NCBI GenBank assembly: GCA_014871385.1
Contig: CM026423.1
Coordinates: 3,848,408-3,912,407 of the forward strand
Direction of reading: 5' to 3'
DNA length: 64,000 nt
Origin: Ceratodon purpureus
Taxonomy: Eukaryota; Streptophyta; Bryopsida; Pseudoditrichales; Ditrichaceae
Position numbers and translations under genes: made by a program. Below are positions 46,101 through 56,988 of the stretch, in pieces. Within the stretch, counting starts at the first letter, position 1. Every line of letters begins with the position of its first letter. A model generated the notes under the pieces. It was not told where the DNA came from and ran no database searches. It worked only from the letters and a program-made list of their open reading frames with translations.

Positions 46101-47425
46101 TACGAGCCGAAATGATGGCTATACACGAAACACTAAAAATCATTAACACACAATTTCCTAATGAACCCGCATATATATTTACTGACTGCCTAAACGTACT
46201 ATATTTACTAAACACGCAAATTAAACACCCCACACTACACAACAGTCACCCCGACCAAATCACACTTGCCTCTATGGTAGAACTACTCCAATAAAGAATA
46301 CAACCCATTTCTTTACACAAAGTCAAAGCACACATCAACATTGATGGTAACGAAAAAGCAGACAAACTTGCAAAAATCGGAGTCGATCTAGAATATATAA
46401 TTGCTGAACACCCATACGAATACGCACATGCTACCCGATACTACTACCAGAAAGATGTATGGCCATCTATGATAGATATGCCAGACAAAGGTCTAGTTAG
46501 AAACCTAGAAAAACAAATCCAGAAATACGACAGAGAAAAAAACCTAGAAATTATGGCCGTACAAACCCCCAATATTTACAAATGGACAGCAAATGAAGAT
46601 ATAGACAATGAACTCTCTAATGAATTCTGGAAAAATCCAATCATTACAGACAAACAAAAAACATGCCTTATTAAATTCCGTATTGGAACGTACATAGGCC
46701 ACGCTAGAAAACAAATGTTCTTTGGAAGAGAAAGATTTCCATCCATCACATGTCCCATTTCTAGATCACATGAACCGGACACATGGTTACATGTGTTACT
46801 CACATGCCAACAACAACACATACATTCACTCCGCGTCAAAAGACACAACAAAGCAGTTTGGGAAATCCGTAAACTACTAATCTCATCAGAAAAATCCCGT
46901 TGCTTTATTCTCATGAATGCTGGAACCTTCAATGATAAGCCCCCAGAAAATACTGTACCAAATTGGTTACTCCCTTGCACGTGTGGCACACAAAGATGCC
47001 ACTGTAACTCGAGATTTAGACGAGACATCTTATGTGTGAAAGGCCTATCCTACCAAAGTGAACCCCCTTTTGAAATTAACCCCAACCTTACAATACAATT
47101 TATTGAATTTACATATTGCAATGACAGATTCTCCCCAGAAACACTCCAAGCCAAAACCAACAAATACAACCCACTAATCGCTAATATCATTGCTCTAGGA
47201 TGGAAAGTTGACCCTCTTATCGTCATTACAGCCGGCGCTAGAGCAACTACACACATTCCATCAATGAAATCACTTGAAGAAAAATTCCAAATACCGATGC
47301 CCACCATCAAAAACACCTTCAAAAACATAAACACTATCGCCATACAATACGCCATGTCCATTCTACTCCACAAAAGAAGAATAGAAAACCACCAGCCGAT
47401 TCCTCAAACATTAGATCCCCATTAG
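40035..47425 (+). pseudogene. LINE ORF2: 2A, APE endonuclease, RT, RNase H, zinc-knuckle-like
   Basis: The main polyprotein frame, about 2,460 codons. In order: a 2A motif (40353-40397); APE-type endonuclease about 41035-41815 with IITWNASS, IQETKL, CGDFNRD, LIDGFY and SDHYPV; reverse transcriptase about 42700-43600 with NNKAPGPDKIPNS, YIDFKNVF, IQGDTLSP and AYADD (43443-43457); RNase H about 45960-46380 with YYTDGS, RAEMMAIHE, IFTDCLN and DGNEKAD; and a Cys/His motif CP-(X)n-H-(X)4-C near 46760-46850. Breaks: TAA at 43647, a frameshift probably at the C-run 44593-44600, another near 45190-45225, and TAA at 46292. No in-frame ATG precedes the 2A; the first is at 40398, right after it. The sense strand is rich in A and C and poor in G. 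Confidence 0.9.
40353..40397 (+). other. 2A-like ribosome-skipping motif
   Basis: The translation reads LTLLQCGDIETNPGP. The 2A consensus is D-(V/I)-E-X-N-P-G-P after a hydrophobic helix, and every core position matches. In known 2As the ribosome fails to join the last Gly and Pro and continues, yielding two proteins. Here the break would fall between 40394 and 40395, releasing the endonuclease/RT polyprotein starting with Pro-Met. Similar motifs are known at the N-termini of trypanosome and sea-urchin LINE proteins. Confidence 0.88.
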
Positions 47426-47462
47426 TAAAAACTTTAAAATAAAATAAAAATAAAATTTTGGT

Positions 47463-47473
47463 AGTAGCTAGAG
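47463..47473. repeat. Right target-site duplication of the LINE (candidate)
   Basis: AGTAGCTAGAG, identical to 33460-33470, begins a few bases after the A-rich 3' tail of the LINE. Confidence 0.5.
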
Positions 47474-48176
47474 CTACTTTATTTAATTGTTAGCATACAT
47501 GTGTCAAGTCTCTTTTTGTCACTTCTCGCAAAGGGGGCTGTTGGTTGGCACTACTTATTTCCTGCTCATGATCGCTCACTCAGCAGTATCAAGACACTCC
47601 ATCCCTCACATCCACTCAAACGAGTCCATCAGGGTTCGAACCTGGACCAGATTAATGAGACAAACGCTCACATCCAACCAACAATGAGCTCGCGGCTTGA
47701 TGTCCGTAACATCACCACAAACTATTCTATACGCCTCTTTTCACTGGTTTCTTGTTACTGGTTACTTGTGACTAAAGTGTCTACTCTCGAAAGGGGGGAG
47801 TAGATCTTTACTTCCATACCTTTGTCCTGTGGGCTTTGGATTGGGGGTAGGTCGAACAGACACTTAATTCACGTCGGTCTCCTCCGGAGACCGAAGTTTC
47901 TCTCTCTCTCCATTAAATGTAGTAGAAACCACATTTCAATCCATGGTTGCCTCTTGCTTTGAATTAGACTCAATAGTTGCTTTTCTATGGTTATTAATGC
48001 CTCTACCTTAGCTCTTGTATAGTTACTAATGCCTCAAGCTTAGTAATATTCCACAACCCTCAAGAAAATTATAGATGGTTAATGGTCTGAGATGGCGATG
48101 AATCAAATCATACTTCTCCACTTCTTGCTAGTAACTTCAAGAGATTAACTATTGAAGGTAATTATTACTAGTAAAT
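47474..48176. other. Unassigned spacer between LINE and MITE
   Basis: No gene seen. It includes GGTTCGAACCT at about 47634, which looks like a pol III B box, but I find no matching A box or tRNA fold. A CTCCGGAG palindrome followed by a CT run lies near 47880-47910. Confidence 0.4.
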
Positions 48177-48916
48177 GGGGGAGAGCACAATAAAGTGGAC
48201 CACAAAGTGCAACATGTGATCACTAGGAAGTAAATATGAAGTGTGCTGTTTTTCAAAGCTCAAAGCTGATTTTGAGCATTTTGGTGTAGTTTTTGAGCAT
48301 TTTAGTCACTTTCCAGGGTGTCATACGATATCTTCCACACATCTTTATAAAAAGAACATCCTCAATTGAAACTAAATTTGACCACTAGTTCTAAATCATG
48401 AAAATGAACTTTTCCAAAGTTTTAATTTCTTCATTTGGTGCCCTCTATTGTCTTTAGAGGATGTTTATTTCAATTTTAAAAACAATGTTCGGTGAAAAAA
48501 AAATGCACAAAAAGTACCGCGGAAGTGATCCTTCTAAAAAACATCCTTGCGGTACTTTCAGAATCCTAAACCAATTAATGAGTGTATGAATTGACTATTT
48601 TAGAATACCTCTTCAACATATAGAGGGCACCACTTCATCAAAAGTGATTTTTTGATAGTTTTTGATTCTTTTATAGTCACTTTTTCAAATGACTACATTC
48701 ACTTTGTTTGGATTTGTAGCCTTCATACAATAACTTTAAAGTGTCTACTTTGCACAAAACTTTTCCAAGTTGTAGAAAAACAAGTTTAGAATCCATATTA
48801 GCCAAAAAATTGACTTCAATTACATCTTTCCATCACTTTTGTGCAATTTTTGCAAAAGGACTGAAACTGGCAAATAGCTAAGTACTTTTTTGGTCCACTT
48901 TATTGTGCTTCTCCCC
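48177..48916. mobile_element. Foldback MITE with about 24-bp inverted ends
   Basis: The left end (48177-48202, GCACAATAAAGTGGACCA core) and the reverse complement of the right end (48890-48916) agree over about 24 bp with one indel. The 4-bp word AAAT borders both sides and may be the target duplication. Further inverted pairs lie inside (GTGCCCTCTAT at 48450 against ATAGAGGGCAC at 48621; AAAGTACCGC at 48510 against GCGGTACTTT at 48551), so much of the 740-bp element can fold on itself. It has no transposase frame. It sits at the left edge of dispersed repeat copy B. Confidence 0.82.
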
Positions 48917-48920
48917 AAAT

Positions 48921-50450
48921 GTTCAACTTATATGTTGCCATTACTTCAAAATGGCTAGGTTAAACAAGATTCTATGAATTACATCATTTGACAATAAATT
49001 ATCAAACTACTAGTGTTGTAATCTTTTCCAAGTTAGTTTGCCAAGAGAAAAGAAATTCTTCTTGAATTCACATCAATTCATAAAGCTACGTATTAGGGCC
49101 ACTACTTAATGACAATGCCACTTTGAACTATTCTTGCCTTGAGACCACCAACAATATTAATTTTTTTAAGTTTTAAGAGGTAATATGAGTTGTTTGGAGT
49201 GGCTACAGAGGCTTGAGGGAGCATAGCATCCAATTAAACTAAATAACCATGAAGTAAACTCAACTAGGCTCGATGGTCCAAGTGGTCTTTATATCATTGT
49301 CTTCTCTAGAGACTCACAATAACATAATATATAGCTAATATGGCTAATGCAACTGAGTAAAAAAGAATGGAAAGTCTATATAGCCTTGATATCATTGTCT
49401 TGTTTAGATTAGATATAAGGAAAAAATAGTTTTGCATCCAGTCAATCCAAGTGACTTCTCTAACTTAACTAGGATGACAGATTTATGTACCTTTTATAAT
49501 ATTGTCTTGTCCCATGATAGTTTATAATAACTTACTAAGCTACCATTTATATTAGATTTCAACAAGAAAATAGTTCTTTGTCATCTCACATTAAATACTA
49601 AATTAACTTTGTGTAGGCCACTACTTTTCTTTGTCAATCTACATATTATGAGTGTCAATTTTAAACCATGCATATATGTTAGTTTGAGGCAATAGTAAGT
49701 TAGTAACGGTTATTTAGTTTCATATTAATTCACAACAACTTATCGGGCTATTAGTGTAATGTATTACATGTCATTTTGCCACGCCACTACTTCTCACTGC
49801 TACTATGTGTACCTCTAATGTCATGTTTAGTCCATGCATAAACATTCAACTAGAGTTATAGAAAAGGTTGTCCAATCATACATGGAAGTTGCCAAACTAT
49901 TGATATATTATTTTGTACTATTGATATACTATTTTGTACTATTCGTATACTATTTTGTATGTCAGTTAGTTTGTCAAGTGGTTGAATTTTTTTTTCATGG
50001 CACTTCAATTCATTAACCTACTCCAATAAATGGGCCATTGCTTCTTTTTGCTACATTGTGTACTTCTAAAGTTATTTTCAATCCATGCAAAAATTTTAAT
50101 TTGTAGCCATAGAAATTGTTGTCTGTTTTTTTTGGTAAAGTCAATTTAAAATAAGTTACCTTTAACCATTGTGCGTTAGCTTTATCACTTAAAATTACTA
50201 GGTATTAATTTATAGGGTTGGAAAAAAAAATTCCATGTGACATCACTTTAATAATCCATCCAATTATCATTTTTAGTCTCTTCACATAATTAAGTGCGTA
50301 AAAATAGATTTTTTAATTTATAAACCATCAATTCTTTAAGCCACATCTATATACTACAAATGTCATCTTCACCATTGTAAATTGCCAAGGAGTTTGTGAA
50401 GATAAAAAAGGTCATTAAAAGTTGTCATGTAAAAGTTTGAAATTTTTTGA
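48921..50450. repeat. Diverged dispersed repeat, copy B
   Basis: The counterpart of 26.70-28.01 kb: the same ordered words occur with many substitutions and indels. At 49897-49960 it carries its own three-fold tandem repeat (about 20 bp, TATTGATATA-TATTTTGTAC), at the place where copy A has a different triple repeat. There are no coding frames. Confidence 0.6.
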
Positions 50451-51949
50451 CACTTTTTCATAATACGACAATGAATTTCTTTGTACCTAACACTTGAAGA
50501 TAAAAGGAATTATTCATTTGAAATTGTAAATAGAAACTTGGATTAAAACATTAAACAAAATATACACCTTCTCCTCTTCTAGCGACTACAGCCCTAGGGT
50601 TCTTACTTGTGTACATCCAAACAAAGCTATGCTTGGCGTTCAGAATGGAGACCTTGAAGTACCAACCCTAAAAAGAAGCGACGGCTTGTGCCATCAAAGT
50701 GGTAACTACGTGAGGTCATTGAAAAAAGTTTAGAGACAAATCCACAAATAACAAATAATGAATTTGTACAAAAGGGCTCTAATATGTGGAAGAAACCAAA
50801 GCTTCAGCTCACTCACATCCGCTGTGGTTGCTCAATATCACCAACGGCCGTAACGAACCATATCCCAAAGTAGATAACAATGATTTCTGATTAACAAATT
50901 GACAAATGAGTTCAACGGAGTATAAACAAGTGAGAACCATTGGTTTGTAGTCTCTGCTTTTGGTCTGCGTCTCTGCTTTGGCAACGGCTCCAGAGCTTCC
51001 AATTAGTACCTTGAGTTTCTTCCCTGCGTCTCTATGCATGACATCAATTTCTGGTTCTCTGATGTCGGTTTGAGTTGGGTTTCTCTAGTTTTGAGGTTGG
51101 ATTCTTGTTAATCGGTGTATGAGTTGCTGTGTGTGGGTTGGTGTTGAAGATGATTGTTTGTTGCTTGTAAGTAATTATTTGGTTTTAGGCAATTGTGTAT
51201 AAGTTTGGTTATGAGTGTTACCTCTCTTGCAAATTCAGAAATTCTCCAGAGTTCAGAAATAAGAGATAAAGAGAAATGAAGCTCAAGAGGAAAGAGGGGG
51301 AGAGAGGATGCAAGAGATGAAGGAAGAAGGAATCTCTTGGAGGTGGATTTACAATTCATTAATGGACGGTAGAGATACAAAGAATTCAACAAAAAAGTAC
51401 AATCGAGCCCAAGTTTCAACTTCCGGGGCTAAGGGAAACCTTGTCCCGATTGCATCACATGGGCCGAAAGATTTGGCGCCAAATTATTGCCACATAAGCT
51501 ACCATGTAAGATATGTTGATGCTTGGGACCGGCCCTAATATAAAATCCTTGGGCCCGATTTGAAAGTATTGAGCAATCCTCTTGGTTGACATTTGAAGAG
51601 TTTGGGCCGGCCCTTAATTGGGCCCCAAATACAAACTGGGCCTTGAAAGATATAGACAACATACTTCCCACCTTGGAAAATTGAGAGCTAGTAATGAAAT
51701 CATCTTATTTTTATATATACCGCACACATTCATTAGCTTTCCACATCTTAAGCCAAGTTAAAATGATGGCAATGGAAAGTACAGTGCATGACATGGTTAC
51801 ACACCCGACTAGATTGACGGATTAGAGGGCTCGAATGTGCATTGTCAGTAGTTACCTTGCCGGTTATTTACAATGAAAGCATAGGAGTATTTAATATTTA
51901 TTCCTTTACACTCATAGCCTTAAACCGGAAGTTCGAAGCCCAAGACCAT
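50451..51949. other. Intergenic, no gene supported
   Basis: Mixed AT-rich and moderately GC-rich sequence. Short frames at 50809-51671 lack recognisable protein character. The composition near 51.1-51.7 kb differs from its flanks and may mark an unrecognised repeat. Confidence 0.4.
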
Positions 51950-52125
51950 ATACAGCCGAGGTAACATGGGTGTTACTAGATTCGGAGGTCAAAAGAAGCT
52001 TGACTAGTCCTGTGATTGGAAAAGAGCTTCAAGAAAGAGGTGAAGAGTCCTCACACAATTAGGGTTATAAATGAGTACAGACCCATTCTTGCTTTATATA
52101 CCTATACCCCGCTTTAAGTTCTAAA
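51950..52125 (+). repeat. Fossil repeat, LTR-like, related to 3480-3625
   Basis: The second copy of the repeat described at 3480-3625, ending in CTTTATATACCTATACCCC. It is old and fragmentary; class uncertain. Confidence 0.35.
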
Positions 52126-52590
52126 CAACCTCCTAAGTATCACATAGTTATTGCTCATTTCACAATCTCTTTCCAAATTGAAGGTGAGAGGCCATTGACA
52201 ATATTTTAGAGTGAAACTTCTGTGCTACAAAGGGAGGTCTTTTTTGAATCTTGAAGGTAGTTATATTTATTACTTTTGTAAAATAATCTTCGAGGTAGGA
52301 GACGAGTGTAGGAAAGTTTTTGAAGTTGCTACTTATTTAGTGGAAAATGACTTAAACAAGCATGACTTTTTATCTAGAGGTTTTTCTAAGAAAAAGATTG
52401 TATTTAGTCAAAAATCTTGTGATATCCTATGTCTACCAAAAATTTCAAAAAATTATAGGTTTTAGAAAAAGTACTTTTAATTTGAATTTTGGATTGAATG
52501 ATGATATGGACTACAAATTCATGAAGCAAAATATACATGTTTAACTGATGGTACACGGACTATTTATACTTCATACAACAAGTACAATTT
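52126..52590. other. AT-rich spacer
   Basis: No gene supported. Two short overlapping frames (52211-52544) are AT-rich and unconvincing. Confidence 0.4.
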
Positions 52591-53285
52591 GCAATGTTGA
52601 CATGGGCTATAAATTCATCATGCAAAATGTACTTATATGCAAAATTTATATAGGCTATTTAAACTTGACACAAATGATATACCGTTTACAATGCTGACAT
52701 GTTGGGCTACAAATTCATGATGCTTAATATGTACATATTTACAATTTGATATTGGCCATTTAAACTTGATACAACATATACTGCTTGCATTGCTGACAGG
52801 GCTACACATTCATGATGCCAAATGTACCTATTTGCAGTGCTTGCATTGCTGACAGTGCTACAGATTTATGATGTCAAATGTACATATTTGCAGTGCAGGT
52901 ATGGGCTATTTAAACTTGACACAACATGTACTGCTTGCATTGCTGACAGTGCTACAGATTCATGATGCCAAATGTACCTATTTGCAGTGCTGGATTGGCT
53001 ATTCAAATTTGACACAACATGTACTGCTTGCATTGGTGCCAGGGCTACAGATTCATGATGTAAAATGTACCTGTTTGCATGCAATGTTGACAGGCTCAAA
53101 TTTGACACAACATGTACTGCTTGCATTGGTGCCAGGGCTACAGATTCATGATGTAAAATGTACCTGTTTGCATGCAATGTTGACAGGCTCAGCGATTCAT
53201 GATGCAAAATGTACCTGTTTGCATGCAATGTTGACAGGCTCAGCTACATATTCATAATGCAAAATGTACTTGTTTGCATGTTGGT
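52591..53285. repeat. Satellite-like tandem array, about 90-130 bp units
   Basis: About seven units are built on TTCATGATG-AAAATGTACC-TGTTTGCATG and ACACAACATGTACTGCTTGC. Units at 53004-53096 and 53097-53189 are almost identical with a 93-bp period, while outer units are more diverged and some are truncated. This pattern suits unequal crossing-over, with the youngest copies near 53.0-53.2 kb. Repetitive frames are open on both strands as a by-product. Confidence 0.85.
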
Positions 53286-54130
53286 ATGAGCTGTAGAAAA
53301 ATATCAGAAGACTACTTTTTGGTCACTCAAGCCATTTGAAGTTGAGCCAAAGAGATACAAAATATATCTTCTATAGTAATTTAATAAAGAATTAATAAAA
53401 TGTCATGTGTAATGGTTATTCATTAAAAGAAAAATTGATATGGTAATCAAATTTTAGCAATATGCACTTGAAGAAGATTAGATGTCCATGTATTTGTAGC
53501 TCATCTATCTTCAGTGATTGATCAAATGAGACACCAAGAAGGCTATAGCCAATATATACTCTAAAGTTAATCCCATATATCATATATCTAACTCCAGTCT
53601 AGACTCCCACTATCTAGTATGTGAATGGATGCATACAAGCAATATGCAAACAATGGTCTGTTTCTCTGAATCTGATGTCAAAACACTGCAATAATAATAT
53701 ATCTTGTAAATATCTTTTCATATTGAAAAATTTAGAGACATAACAAGGTGAAGTCTGCCTTCTGTATCAAAGTAAAACTAAGAAATTTGTATCAGAAAAT
53801 AAAATTTCTTTTTCTTCCTGTCTCATGACATCATATAACCATCTATCATAGAGAACTGATAGTGGCAATTGATATGTTCATCACCTCTCTTGTAATTGAC
53901 CTATATGACCTATGTGACAGAGTGGCCAATACTACATTATTAGCAACCCTATTGTCCATCACTTACTATTTTAGTTGGGTGCATCATTTAGGTGCTTGAT
54001 TGAAGGGCAACACTTTTTGAGGGAGGAATGCCAGGTTACTAATCTCCAAACTTAGGGGCAAAAAATTTAGACTTGTAAACAATGCAAGGAGGGCTTAGCA
54101 ACAAGGTTAATGGATTGAAGGAAAGGCCGG
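53286..54130. other. AT-rich intergenic DNA
   Basis: No gene seen; the right part is probably the 3' untranslated region of the minus-strand F-box gene. Confidence 0.45.
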
Positions 54131-55369
54131 TCACAGCCTTTCGATGGGTGCCTCTCCATAGCTCCCCACCCAATGCCTCACCCAGCTCTTGGTCACCAGA
54201 TTAAACAGCACAAAATGTCTGCCTATTCCAGTTCTGCTGGCCATCTTATCCAGCAGTGTGTGGAGAAGCACATGCTCATCACAGAAGCGGGCATACACTC
54301 TTCTGTCGTATAAATGCACATGCTCATAGTCGTGTAAACTCGGCATCAGGCATGCCTGCAACTTAGATGGAATGCAAGCAAACTTCCTCCAGGTTTGCTC
54401 CGAGCGGCTCACCAACTCCCACAGCGCAAGGGAGGAGTCCTCATCTGCCATCACGAGGAACACCCTCCCATCCCAGTACCCCAAAGCACCCTCCACTCTA
54501 TCAACCTCTGATGGCTGGCGAGGAGGTTCCAGCGTGCTCCAGATATCCTCTGTCATCGAATACACCAAGATCTTGTTCATCTGTGACCACATGTACACCT
54601 CATTCTCGCTGTTGATGCATGACTTCACGTTCCATCTCTTCGAAGTAGGGGTCAGCATAAGAGACGATTTAGTCGTCCACGGATGTCTGTAACTAGATCG
54701 GAGTATTCTAGAGTTGGTGAAAACAGTCCTTGTAGAATGATCGTAAATGAGAGTTCTGGTTTTGGGACCACCAAGGATGAGCTTGAAGGTGTAAGGCACA
54801 GTAGAGGTATCTACTGCCATAGCTAGTGCACGAAATTGTTCCATCTCAATTTGGCGAGTATTGTCGTCTGTTGGTAAATGTATGTAACCGGTCGGGCAAC
54901 TTTCTCTATGAACATCACATATTTTGAAGCAGTCGGTACGACAGCCCAAGAGTACACCTTTAACAGAGAAGGGCTGGTATAGACGGTTCATCTGGTTGGA
55001 CTCGAAAGGCAGCTGGCTCCACTTCCACTGGCCTGATGCAACGCTCAATGTCAAGACTCCGGCATGGTATGGAACGAAAGGGGTGGATGCCCGGTGAGTA
55101 ATCACGAAGTAGGGCTTGTGAAGGCGCTCAGTGGGGCACCGCCGAGGAACTGCCAAGCGGTTCCACTCCTTGCACACGCCACGCAGCTGGAAAAACTCCG
55201 TCAATGGCAGCTTCATGTACACATTTTCAGTTAAGTTCAGATGGTGCTGCAGAGTGCCCCACAGCTCTGGATCCATGACGTTGTTACTGCTTGAGGAAGT
55301 CAGGTTCTCCTGCGCAGGCTTCTTGAGGGACGTACCCTCCGCAGGCCGCTTCTTTTCGGAGTCGTCCAT
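54131..55369 (-). CDS. F-box protein, intronless
   Basis: 412 residues from ATG at 55369; the reading frame extends upstream without another ATG. After a Lys/Ser-rich N-terminus, residues about 40-90 form an F-box: DPELWGTLQHHLNL, then LPLTEFFQLRGVCKEWNRLA, matching the WxxLP...VCKxWN pattern of plant and moss F-box proteins, although the first half is less canonical. The rest (VLTLSVASGQWKWSQLPF, LILGGPKTRTLIYDHSTR, VEGALGYWDGRVFLVMADED) looks like degenerate kelch-type beta-propeller blades. F-box proteins are the substrate adaptors of SCF ubiquitin ligases; the target is not predictable. Intronless F-box/kelch genes are common in mosses. Confidence 0.85.
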   Translation of the reverse strand: MDDSEKKRPAEGTSLKKPAQENLTSSSSNNVMDPELWGTLQHHLNLTENVYMKLPLTEFFQLRGVCKEWNRLAVPRRCPTERLHKPYFVITHRASTPFVPYHAGVLTLSVASGQWKWSQLPFESNQMNRLYQPFSVKGVLLGCRTDCFKICDVHRESCPTGYIHLPTDDNTRQIEMEQFRALAMAVDTSTVPYTFKLILGGPKTRTLIYDHSTRTVFTNSRILRSSYRHPWTTKSSLMLTPTSKRWNVKSCINSENEVYMWSQMNKILVYSMTEDIWSTLEPPRQPSEVDRVEGALGYWDGRVFLVMADEDSSLALWELVSRSEQTWRKFACIPSKLQACLMPSLHDYEHVHLYDRRVYARFCDEHVLLHTLLDKMASRTGIGRHFVLFNLVTKSWVRHWVGSYGEAPIERL

Positions 55370-56988
55370 TTCTGTAGCTCTACAAGACCTGAATGAGTGC
55401 AACTTCACTAGAGCACCTGTTCAGGTACTCTTCACAAGTATCAAAAGAAGTGCCAATATAAGCAAAAGTGCAGACTCGGAGCTAACTGATGTGTTTAGAA
55501 AGGTATTGTGATAGTTATTTACGATGCACATGCTGCAATTTATATTCTAGCTAACTTCATGCAGGGGTTCTGAGACTCCGTAGTAAACACCACGGCAGGT
55601 AATGATACTAGAAATAGAGATATTCTCTCCACAAACTTGACTCATGCAAATGTTTTCATCTGCTGTACACATGTCGCTGAAGATTATAGAACTAGGCAAA
55701 AGCTTCAAGCACGACCAAATGAACAAAACAACAATGAAAGTGAGTACGTCCAAGCGATGAATTTAAGAATGGAAAAATTCCAAAAGCAAGCCTCCTCCTT
55801 CCCCCCGCTTGAAGCTAGAAACCCTGGCTACATACCTTGCTTGAAACAGCACACTCGATGAAGCTGAGCGTCCACAACAGAAATCACAAAAATCACGTCT
55901 CCACTACAACCTTCGCTGGTCTCGCAGCTGGACTCCCCAGCTCTTGGGTCCTCGATCGACTCTCTCAAACAGCCATAGCGTCAAAGCTCACAGACTCAAA
56001 GCTGAGCACCGTGCACACTGCACAGGACTCTATATAGTACGTAAAGATGGAACTTTAATGAGGACATTTTGTAAGGACAAGGTCAGCATCAGGCCCATAG
56101 AACGGCTCAAAGTTGGAGAGAGATACAGAATTCCGACCAGAGCCAGCTGGACGACGGCCTTCGTGATCATCGCTCTAGATTCATGGATATGCCAGGATGT
56201 TTGATTCATTTCAATCTTATCGTAATGGGCAGTGAAAGGGACATTCTGCACAAGGCACTCAACGAGAGTAAAACCTTAGAAGAGTATCATTGCAGTTTAG
56301 ATTTGTTACCAACGACTTGCTTCGATACCAACGATTTGATTCAGAATGGTAGTGCAATGGAGTTCGTAAATTTATTCGTCGTTTTTGACGTCCCTAGAAA
56401 TGTTTTCAGGATCACACGAATATTGGAATGCTCTCACATCGAGGTTCAGAGGAAACGTATAATCAAGAGTTTGAATAGATGACATTCCGATCATGAAATA
56501 CAGCAAACCCACGGCCAGAATCCAAAACGTAATTGTTATTTCAAAAAGAGCATTAGAAAGAGAAGCAAGTTAGCCATAACTAACCAGCTGGTCCTGGTTG
56601 AAGGAGTAGATATCACTTGCTCCATGTCTCACCATTTAACTAGTGGCACTACCACCTCCTCACCAGTAAATATTTAGGATTCTCGTCTCCGTTTGTGCGA
56701 TCTCATAACAACTCCTTCAATCACCTTAAACCCAGACTGGCAATGTTCACATATATCCATCGTACCTCACTGCAGTCAAATGTTGTTCCTCACTGTATCA
56801 TGGGATTCGAAATGCAAGAGGCACCAACTTTTATCTGCAGTTGTAGGGTTGCATTGCTACTGAAAACCATCTTGCATGATGAAATGCAAGTTATGATTAA
56901 AAACTCGTCTATAATCCCCGTTCAGCCGCTTCTTCCGGTCATGCAGTGCTTCTCCTGAAGATTCAGTCAATTGCTAAGAAAAATTCGC
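55370..56988. other. Intergenic, no gene supported
   Basis: Contains the F-box promoter side and the 3' side of the next minus-strand gene. An ATG frame of 99 codons at 56183-56482 has no recognisable domain and could be chance. Confidence 0.4.

Larger units (their letters stand above)
33471..47462 (+). mobile_element. Long LINE (non-LTR retrotransposon), about 14 kb
   Basis: A plus-strand LINE with ORF1 (37569-39188) and ORF2 (about 40035-47425), ending in an AAAATAAAATAAAAATAAAA-type tail. If the 11-bp duplication at 33460/47463 is its target site, the element starts at 33471 and also includes a 955-codon frame and a long leader. That is far longer than the usual 4-8 kb. The domain order 2A, APE endonuclease, reverse transcriptase, RNase H and zinc-knuckle-like tail resembles trypanosome Ingi/L1Tc elements in layout; I do not claim descent. 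ORF2 has two in-frame stops and two frameshifts, so this copy is dead but fairly young. The 3' half is certain; the 5' boundary is inference. Confidence 0.7.

Noticed and set aside
47625-47650. GGTTCGAACCT resembling a tRNA/SINE B box
   Set aside because: No A box at the right distance, no cloverleaf, and no A-rich tail pairing with it.
52866-53257. Repetitive 120-130 codon frames on both strands
   Set aside because: They are translated satellite units, open on both strands because of the repeat.
56183-56482. 99-codon ATG frame between the F-box and ciliary genes
   Set aside because: No recognisable domain or splice support; kept only as a note in the intergenic entry.
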